Below are positions 21,920 to 27,397 of a stretch of DNA of 27,397 nucleotides, one piece after another; position 1 is the stretch's first letter; each line of letters starts with the position of its first letter. Below the pieces are notes generated by a model that did no database searches, had not been told where the DNA came from, and worked only from the letters and a program-made list of their open reading frames with translations. The position numbers and the translations under genes are program-made. Source of the stretch: CANNDT01 sp945876205 (GTDB lineage: Bacteria; Acidobacteriota; Vicinamibacteria; Vicinamibacterales; UBA2999); contig CANNDT010000061.1 of assembly GCA_947503365.1 (NCBI GenBank), positions 1-27,397 of the forward strand. The letters run 5' to 3'.

Positions 21920-23584
21920 CTACCGGCGAGGGGCCGCTGGCGAGGTGACGCCCGTCGCGCGAGCCAGCATCAGCCCCGAGGCCTGGCCCATCTGGTCGTA
22001 GTAGGAGACGAAACGCTGCGGCTCCGCCGCGCTGTAGCCGCGGAGATTCTGCGCCCAGCGGTAGGCGATCGACTGGTACCAGAGCTGCGCCTCGACGGTG
22101 AACGGCCCCTGCGCGCCGGCAACATCCACCGCGTAGCGCACGCGATCTTCTCCCGCGACGAAGTCCGGGTCGTCGAGCGCGTCGCCGTGAACGGCGACGT
22201 CCTCGGGCACGGCTCGCTTGTCGAATCCCCTCGGTGCCATCCGGTTGTCCTTGAGATACGAGAACGACGACAGCAGTCCTGTGGTCACGGCACCGGCTTG
22301 CGTGCCCATGATGGTCTCGTAGATCTGCACCTGGTCCTGCGACTGAATCTGGCGATAGTGGGGTTCGAAGCGCGCACCATCCAGGTCGTTGTCGTTGCCC
22401 GCGATCGCGCCTGTCGGCTCGAGCTGGCCGGACGAGAACACGACACGGCCCTGTCCATCCTGCACCGTGACACGGAGCCAGACGCGGCGCGAGGGATACG
22501 CGGTCGGGAGCTTGTGTCCTGCGAGATTCCGGACGATCACGTCGGCCTCGACCCGGCCGCCGACCTGTTCCGTGCGTGCCAGCGACACGGTGGCGGTGCT
22601 GGTTTGCAGGAAGGCCTTGGTCCGCGCGATCGCCGCGTCCATTTCCGTCGGGCGCGCGATCACGCCGAGGTCGGCGCGGAATCGATTGAGCACGCTCAGC
22701 ATCAGGAAGTTGGCGCCGCGGAAATCGTGCCGCGAGAATCCCTCACGCGGATCGCCCAGGACGGACGTGATAGGCATGGGTTGCTCGACGACCGGCATGT
22801 GACACGACTGGCAGCTCTGGGTGTCGCGGAACTCACTCTGGAGCCACTCCTGGTACGGCACCTGTTCCGGGAACTCCTTGATCGCCTCACCGGCGGCGTT
22901 GAGCGTATGGGTATAGAGCGTGTGGCAGGTCGCGCACACCTCCGACTGCTGGATATGCGTCGCCTTGGTCGGCACGAAGCCGGTCGCCGACCGCATCAGC
23001 GTCGTATGCCCGCCGTCCACGTCGTAGGGGCCGAACATCTGCCGCTTCTCGTTCGGCGTCGACATGTCGACCGAGAAGCCACCGGTGAAGCTCGACTTCT
23101 GTCCCAACCTGTCGCTGGTGATCTGGTGGCACAGCGAGCACGACACGCCTTCGACGGCAAACGGATCGGCGCCCGCCGGGCCGCCGGCGACGGGCAGATT
23201 GGCGAAGACGGATTGCTGCCGTCCGAGCGCCTGTGTCGGCACATGCGCCATCGGCATGTGGCACCGCGAGCACTCGTTTTCGATGGCGGCCTGCTGCCCT
23301 GGGTGGTCGGTGACCTCGCGACGGACCCCCGCGTGCCAGTACGGATCCAGAGCCGAATGCGCCATCATCGACGCCCGCCAGGTCGAGCCGATCGATACGT
23401 CCTCGCCGCTCGGCGTCGTCAGGCCGTTATGACAGGCCATGCACTCTGTGGATGGACGAAACAGCGTGCCGGCGGGCGCGGCCGGCGTCGTCGCCGGGGT
23501 TTGCGCCGTGCCAACCGAGGTCAGGAACCCGCCGGCCAGGACCGCGACGGCCAGGAGCGACAAGCGAACGAATGTCTTGGACAT
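21920..23584 (-). CDS. Secreted pentaheme cytochrome c
   Basis: A 554-residue exported multiheme cytochrome. A signal peptide ends near VGTAQ. Five CxxCH sites occur in the first half: residues 48-52 (CMACH), 105-109 (CSRCH), 149-153 (CSLCH), 217-221 (CATCH) and 258-262 (CQSCH). Extra histidines (His76, His84, His94, His193, His210) can serve as distal ligands, as in the cytochrome c554/NrfA-like group. The second half lacks heme sites and looks beta-rich, with the segment NLAGHKLPTAYPSRRVWLRV that recurs in multiheme proteins of soil bacteria. It begins 1 nt after the stop of the cytochrome-barrel gene, so translation is likely coupled. An electron-transfer role is strongly indicated; its redox partner or substrate is not known. 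Confidence 0.9.
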   Translation of the reverse strand: MSKTFVRLSLLAVAVLAGGFLTSVGTAQTPATTPAAPAGTLFRPSTECMACHNGLTTPSGEDVSIGSTWRASMMAHSALDPYWHAGVRREVTDHPGQQAAIENECSRCHMPMAHVPTQALGRQQSVFANLPVAGGPAGADPFAVEGVSCSLCHQITSDRLGQKSSFTGGFSVDMSTPNEKRQMFGPYDVDGGHTTLMRSATGFVPTKATHIQQSEVCATCHTLYTHTLNAAGEAIKEFPEQVPYQEWLQSEFRDTQSCQSCHMPVVEQPMPITSVLGDPREGFSRHDFRGANFLMLSVLNRFRADLGVIARPTEMDAAIARTKAFLQTSTATVSLARTEQVGGRVEADVIVRNLAGHKLPTAYPSRRVWLRVTVQDGQGRVVFSSGQLEPTGAIAGNDNDLDGARFEPHYRQIQSQDQVQIYETIMGTQAGAVTTGLLSSFSYLKDNRMAPRGFDKRAVPEDVAVHGDALDDPDFVAGEDRVRYAVDVAGAQGPFTVEAQLWYQSIAYRWAQNLRGYSAAEPQRFVSYYDQMGQASGLMLARATGVTSPAAPRR

Positions 23585-23585
23585 G

Positions 23586-24692
23586 CTACCAGCCTGCGAG
23601 CAAGCCGCCGTCGAACCAGTCCCAGAACACGTACATCAGGAACTGCTTGGAACGTCCGGCACGGTCATTCACGGGGATGCGAACGCCAGCGTCCGCCCTG
23701 ATATGTTGTCGAGTACTCAGCGTGACCTGCATCTGCGGCACGAGATCCCACTGCGTGGCGCTGCCTGACACTATTTCGCGCGCGCCGATGACTTCGAGCA
23801 TCGGCGACCACATCCGTCCCCACACGCCTTGTCTGAATCGCTGACCGAGAGCGGTCCGCAGGAACGCCTCATCCGGATCCGTGCGGTTCAGCGGCAGGCC
23901 GCCGCCGGCCTGGAACTGCACGAAGCCGCCCGCCGGAAGTATCTGCCCGTAGGCGACAAACGGCTCGAGCACGGCGGTGCCGCTGCCGATGCCGCGCTCC
24001 GTGCTCCCGGTCGGAATCGCCACCTCCGCCGCGGCGCTGACGATGCTGCCACGCCGAAGGCTGTGCGCCAGCGTGCGCTTGAAGGCGAACGCGAGGTCGC
24101 CCACGCCACCCGTCCAGTCGCCCGGCGCCCGCTTGGAGAATTCGAGCGGAACGATCATCTCGATCTGGTTGCGTGCGCCGAACCGGCGTTCGTAGATGAA
24201 CTTGTTCGTCACCGCGCCCTTGTCCGCGACAATCGTGAGCACGGTCTCGTCTTCGGGAAACGCCTTCTCGGTGACCAGGGCACGCGGGAAGTTCAACTCG
24301 CCCCGCGGCCAGGCGCCGCTCGTACAGAACCCGCGAATGTGGAGGAAGGCGCGCTCGAGTTCATCCCGTGTCAGCACCTCCCCGTACGCCGGCATCAGGC
24401 GATCGAAGCCGCGCGCCGGCCCGCCGTCGTGGCTCACGGCCAGCCAATCGATGTCGCCTTCGCGCGAAGCGAAATTGCAGTCGCTGAAATCGGGCGGCAC
24501 CAACGGGTAATGCGACTCGGCGGCCGGTGTCCCGCGCCCGTCTGCGCCGTGGCAGGTGGCGCACGCGGTCTCGAAGATCTGCCGGCCCGTTCGGGTGGCC
24601 TGGGGCGCCGCGCCCGCCGGCTGCGCCGACGCCGTCAAGACCCCGAAACCCAGCACGGCGGCCGTCGTGATGAACGTTGTCAACGCTCTCAT
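23586..24692 (-). CDS. Cytochrome c fused to an outer-membrane beta-barrel
   Basis: A 368-residue protein with a signal peptide (LTTFITTAAVLGFGVLTASA). Residues about 33-125 form a class I cytochrome c: CATCH at 44-48 followed by GADGRGTPAAESHYPLVPPD and an axial Met100 in LMPAYGEVLTRDEL. The rest (about 155-368) has the alternating pattern of a membrane beta-barrel related to the Phenol_MetA_deg/transporter-like group: GVGDLAFAFKRTL, SAAAEVAIPTGS, VLEPFVAYGQILPAGGFVQF, and it ends with an aromatic C-terminal residue (GLLAGW), as outer-membrane proteins usually do. The heme domain would face the periplasm if the topology is standard. The architecture recalls the fused cytochrome-porin Cyc2, though the heme domain is larger and the barrel smaller. 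It heads the cytochrome operon. Confidence 0.85.
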   Translation of the reverse strand: MRALTTFITTAAVLGFGVLTASAQPAGAAPQATRTGRQIFETACATCHGADGRGTPAAESHYPLVPPDFSDCNFASREGDIDWLAVSHDGGPARGFDRLMPAYGEVLTRDELERAFLHIRGFCTSGAWPRGELNFPRALVTEKAFPEDETVLTIVADKGAVTNKFIYERRFGARNQIEMIVPLEFSKRAPGDWTGGVGDLAFAFKRTLAHSLRRGSIVSAAAEVAIPTGSTERGIGSGTAVLEPFVAYGQILPAGGFVQFQAGGGLPLNRTDPDEAFLRTALGQRFRQGVWGRMWSPMLEVIGAREIVSGSATQWDLVPQMQVTLSTRQHIRADAGVRIPVNDRAGRSKQFLMYVFWDWFDGGLLAGW

Positions 24693-24749
24693 GATTCCCT
24701 TGTCCGCGCCCCTGTCGGCGCGCCGGTGTCGGCTGCAAAGGCAGTGCCC

Positions 24750-25059
24750 CTACGGCGTCGTGGCGTCGACGTGCTCGGGCGCGGCTTTTACGGCGGTGCG
24801 CGGTCGATCAACCTCGAAATATTCCGCGAGACGTGCTGAATTAGTTCCCACCGGCGCGCTCCAGCCCACGACGCTGATGAGCGTCAGCGATCCGGTCCGG
24901 TAATGGCTCGCGTAGATTTCGACGCCGGCCATCAACACAGACGGCAGCGGCCGGGGTCCAACGCTCCCATAGATGCGCAGATGCGGGCGTCTCGCGCGCC
25001 GACACGGAATACGCGAGCAGCAGCGGAGCCGCGAGCCACGCGAGTGAAGGCACCTTCAT
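24750..25059 (-). pseudogene. Frame-broken small secreted-protein gene
   Basis: From the ATG at 25059 the frame gives a good signal peptide (LAWLAAPLLLAYSVSA), then loses coding character and stops at 24841. In the neighbouring frame, high-GC3 codons resume as LRIYGSVGPRPLPSVLMAG and EIYASHYRTGSLTLISVVG, ending at 24750. A single indel between about 24935 and 25010 would join the two into a secreted protein of about 100 residues. It may be a real frameshift, an assembly error, or two overlapping ORFs. The family is not recognised. It lies upstream of the cytochrome-barrel gene on the same strand. Confidence 0.4.
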
Positions 25060-25117
25060 TCGAGACCACCCGCCATGACCGACGTTCGGCCTCGTCAATC
25101 CCAGGGGAGCAACCGCA

Positions 25118-25216
25118 ATGCCAGTCCGCCCTGACGATCACGCGGCGCTTGCGTCCCGCTGCGTCTCGTGCCACCCTTCGGCCCGCTGGGAGGCATGGCA
25201 TGAGACATCAGGGGCG
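25118..25216 (+). pseudogene. Short heme-binding ORF fragment (CxxCH) overlapping the start of the propeller gene
   Basis: An ATG at 25118 with AGGGGAG 8 nt upstream opens a frame that carries CVSCH (residues 15-19) followed by PSARWEAWHETSGAHAEPL. This matches the opening of many multiheme cytochromes, where CxxCHP is followed by a W-x3-H pattern. The frame then continues as antisense-like noise across the propeller gene. It looks like the 5' or internal remnant of a cytochrome gene cut by the junction with the propeller gene, although chance similarity is possible. Confidence 0.35.
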
Positions 25217-26444
25217 CACGCGGAACCTCTTCATCGGGGCGGGCTTTGTGGCACTGCTGGCGACCCTCGCGGTTGGCCAGGCGATGCTCGAGAGAACGGC
25301 GGACGCGCAGACCAACGGGGCCGTGCGGGCGCCGCGGTTCGAGGTCGATCCGCTGTGGCCGAAGCCGCTCCCCAATCACTGGGTGCTCGGTTCGGCGATC
25401 GGCGTGTGGGTCGACGTGAACGATCACGTCTGGATCATCCATCGCAGCTCCGCCACGCTGGCCGTCAACGAACGGCCCCTCGAGATGAAGACGGGCGACT
25501 GCTGCGCCGGTGCGCCACCAGTGCTCGAGTTCGACCAGGCCGGAAACCTCCTGCGGCACTGGGGTGGACCGGGCCAGGGCTACGAATGGCCCGATTCGAA
25601 TCACGGCATCTTCATCGACTACAAAGGCAACGTCTGGATCGGCGGCAACGGGCCGGCTGATTCGCACATCCTCAAGTTCACCAAGGACGGCAAGTTCCTC
25701 CTGCAGATCGGCAAGAAGGGCGCGCGCCGCAGGGCGGGAGCCGCGGCCGGCGGCAACGAAGGGGACGTCGCCGGCTTTGTCGGTGGCAGCAACGACCCGG
25801 ACAACTTCGGACGCGTCGCGAAAATCTTCGTCGATCAGAAGGAGAACGAGGCCTACATCTCGGACGGCTACTTGAACAAGCGCGTCGCCGTGCTCGATGC
25901 CGACACCGGCAAGATGAAGCGCTGGTGGGGCGCCTACGGCAATAAGCCTGACGACACGCCGCTCCCTCCGTACAACCCGGCCGCGCCTCCCGCGCAGCAG
26001 TTCTACAACCCGGTACACTGCGCGGACATGTCCGTCGATCGGTTGATCTACGTCTGCGACCGCGTCGGCGACCGCCTGCAGGTCTTCACCCCGGAGGGCA
26101 AGTTCGTCAGGGAAGCCTTCTACGAGAAGGACACGCTGAATTCCGGCTCGGTCTGGGATGTCGCCTTCTCGAGAGACGTGCAGCAGCGGTACATCTTCAT
26201 GGCCGACGGCGTGAACGAGAAAGTCCGCATCATCGATCGCCAGACGCTGCAGGAGTTGACGACGTTCGGCGATGGCGGGCGGCAGCCGGGCCAGTTCTAC
26301 GGTGCGCACAGCATCGCCACCGACTCGAAAGGCAACATCTATACAACCGAGACCTACGAGGGCAAGCGGGTGCAGCGGTTCGTCAACAAGGGCCTCGCGC
26401 CGGTGACGAAGCAGCACCAGGGCACGGTCTGGCCGTCGAAGTAG
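25200..26444 (+). CDS. Secreted NHL/six-bladed beta-propeller protein (second paralogue)
   Basis: A 414-residue secreted protein with a signal peptide or anchor (LFIGAGFVALLATLAVGQA). Blades are marked by SAIGVWVDVNDHVWIIHRSS, HGIFIDYKGNVWIGGNGPAD, AYISDGYLNKRVAVLDADTG, LIYVCDRVGDRLQVFTPEGK and SIATDSKGNIYTTETYEGKR. It shares the opening FEVDPLWPKPLPNHWVLG and a CCAGAPPVLEFD segment with the propeller at 10069-11268. NHL proteins of this type resemble the lyase domain of peptidylglycine amidating enzymes, but no catalytic set is confirmed. The ATG at 25200 has GGGAGG 6 nt upstream. The HupE-like gene begins 3 bp after its stop, so both are in one operon. Confidence 0.86.
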   Translation: MRHQGRTRNLFIGAGFVALLATLAVGQAMLERTADAQTNGAVRAPRFEVDPLWPKPLPNHWVLGSAIGVWVDVNDHVWIIHRSSATLAVNERPLEMKTGDCCAGAPPVLEFDQAGNLLRHWGGPGQGYEWPDSNHGIFIDYKGNVWIGGNGPADSHILKFTKDGKFLLQIGKKGARRRAGAAAGGNEGDVAGFVGGSNDPDNFGRVAKIFVDQKENEAYISDGYLNKRVAVLDADTGKMKRWWGAYGNKPDDTPLPPYNPAAPPAQQFYNPVHCADMSVDRLIYVCDRVGDRLQVFTPEGKFVREAFYEKDTLNSGSVWDVAFSRDVQQRYIFMADGVNEKVRIIDRQTLQELTTFGDGGRQPGQFYGAHSIATDSKGNIYTTETYEGKRVQRFVNKGLAPVTKQHQGTVWPSK

Positions 26445-26447
26445 TCG

Positions 26448-27397
26448 ATGCGAGGTTCTGCGCCACTGCGCACGCTTGCGCTGTTCGTCTTCGCGCTGTC
26501 ACTGGCCGCGCGGGTGTCGGCTCACGACATCCCGCGCGACGTGACGGTGCAGGCATTCGCGAAGCCTGAGGGGACGCGGTTTCATCTGCTCGTCCGCGTG
26601 CCGCTCAAGGCGATCATGGACATCGAATTCCCGCGGCGCGAGCGCGAGTACGTCGACCTCGCGCGGATCGATCCGTCGCTGCGCGACGCCGCGCGGATCT
26701 GGCTGGCCAACAAGATCGAGCTCTACGAAGGCGACACCCGCCTCGCGGATCCCCGCATCGTCTCGACGCGCCTCTCGCTCGAATCGGATCGCTCGTTTGC
26801 CACCTACGAGGAAGCGTTGGCCCATGTGACGGGCCCAGCGCTGCCCGACAGCACGACGGTCTTCTGGGAGCAGGGGCTGCTCGACGTCCTGTTCGAATAT
26901 CCGATTCAATCGGATCGCTCGCGCTTTTCGATCCACGCCGCATTCGATCGGCTCGCGCTGCGCGTGGTCACGGCGCTGCGCTTCATGCCGCCTGGCGGCA
27001 TCGTCCGGGCCTACGAGCTCGAGGGCGATGCGGGACTCGTCAGGCTCGACCCGCGCTGGCACCAGGCGATGCGGCGCTTCGTCAGCCTCGGGTTCTTCCA
27101 CATTCTCGATGGCACCGACCACCTGCTGTTCCTGCTGTGCCTGGTGATTCCGTTCCGCCGGCTGCGCACGCTCGTCCCGATCGTCACGGCGTTCACCGCC
27201 GCGCATTCGATGACGCTGATGGCGTCGGCCTACAACGTCGCGCCTGATGCGCTCTGGTTTCCGCCGCTCATCGAAACGCTGATCGCGATGTCGATCGTCT
27301 ACATGGCGCTCGAGAACATCGTCGGCGCCAACGGCTCGGGTAGCAGCGGCTCGGGTCGCGGCGGCTCGGGTCGCGTCATCGCCCGGCGCTGGATCAT
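26448..27397 (+). CDS. HupE/UreJ-2 family membrane protein (3' end beyond the window)
   Basis: The frame is open from the ATG at 26448 to the window end (316 codons, partial). A signal peptide (LALFVFALSLAARVSAHD) precedes an extracytoplasmic domain of about 190 residues, rich in Arg and Asp. Then membrane helices begin with the family signature GFFHILDGTDHLLFLLCLV, followed by VTAFTAAHSMTLMASAY and LIETLIAMSIVYMALENI. The conserved His-x3-Gly-x-Asp-His and AAHS histidines suggest metal handling; HupE/UreJ relatives are linked to nickel, but the substrate of the -2 subfamily is not settled. A Gly/Ser linker from a 15 bp repeat lies in the loop after the third helix. It is probably co-transcribed with the propeller gene. 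Confidence 0.88.
   Translation, partial: MRGSAPLRTLALFVFALSLAARVSAHDIPRDVTVQAFAKPEGTRFHLLVRVPLKAIMDIEFPRREREYVDLARIDPSLRDAARIWLANKIELYEGDTRLADPRIVSTRLSLESDRSFATYEEALAHVTGPALPDSTTVFWEQGLLDVLFEYPIQSDRSRFSIHAAFDRLALRVVTALRFMPPGGIVRAYELEGDAGLVRLDPRWHQAMRRFVSLGFFHILDGTDHLLFLLCLVIPFRRLRTLVPIVTAFTAAHSMTLMASAYNVAPDALWFPPLIETLIAMSIVYMALENIVGANGSGSSGSGRGGSGRVIARRWI
27333..27377 (+). repeat. Three tandem 15 bp repeats inside the HupE-like gene
   Basis: Units starting at 27333, 27348 and 27363 share GGCTCGGGT followed by AGCAGC, CGCGGC or CGCGTC. They keep the frame and encode GSGSS-GSGRG-GSGRV, a flexible linker in a loop between membrane helices. Such repeats change length easily by slippage in 5-residue steps. 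Confidence 0.85.

Noticed and set aside
21860..23701. Plus-strand open frame of 613 codons
   Set aside because: It is antisense to the pentaheme cytochrome, whose five CxxCH motifs and signal peptide show the real coding strand.
27333..27377. Repeats considered as a possible CRISPR or attachment site
   Set aside because: Units are 15 bp, contiguous, in frame and inside a coding region, so they are a protein linker repeat.

Overview
The window is GC-rich and densely packed, with short intergenic gaps and many 1-4 bp overlaps or abutments. It most resembles a member of the Acidobacteriota, probably of the Vicinamibacteria type. That placement is an inference from gene content: a TonB receptor with an N-terminal carboxypeptidase-regulatory-like domain, secreted DYxGIP-type proteins, NHL/six-bladed propeller proteins, several c-type cytochromes, and a MacB-like exporter with separate permeases. 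I see no rRNA, tRNA, CRISPR array, insertion sequence or phage gene.

Layout, left to right. (1) 115-2273, minus: a lactate/malate-type dehydrogenase translationally coupled to peptidase T. (2) 2296-7224, plus: mutM, a TonB-dependent receptor, a diheme cytochrome c and a methyltransferase-like protein. (3) 7244-9982, minus: two tandem paralogous secreted proteins behind a metallo-beta-lactamase-fold protein that has lost most zinc ligands; a secreted NHL-type propeller protein (10069-11268, plus) is divergent from them. (4) 11305-15554, minus: a four-gene ABC exporter (two FtsX-type permeases, ATPase, HlyD-type adaptor), with a VOC/PhnB-like gene just upstream. (5) 16091-17501, plus: an SDR and a VIT-type Fe/Mn transporter, convergent with (6) 17498-20154, minus: YbgA-like DUF523-DUF1722 protein, a conserved hypothetical, a lipocalin, a remnant of an SDR epimerase and a fasciclin protein. 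(7) 20325-21401, plus: an XRE-cupin regulator, a structured intergenic region and a small unknown gene. (8) 21458-24692, minus: a cytochrome cluster containing a class II-like monoheme cytochrome, a pentaheme cytochrome and a cytochrome c/outer-membrane beta-barrel fusion. (9) 24750-25230: apparent gene scars. (10) 25200-end, plus: a second NHL-type propeller and a HupE/UreJ-2 membrane protein cut off by the window end.

The most interesting system is the cytochrome cluster at 21458-24692. It encodes a predicted outer-membrane barrel carrying its own heme domain, directly coupled (1 nt gap) to a secreted pentaheme cytochrome. This is the kind of part list expected for electron transfer across the outer membrane, but it does not match the classical MtrCAB or Cyc2 layout. 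Secondary points are a degenerate metallo-beta-lactamase fold in a locus of unknown secreted proteins, a recurring TAnnnT-6/8nt-start-codon pattern suggesting leaderless transcripts, and a fossil epimerase in the YbgA/lipocalin operon.
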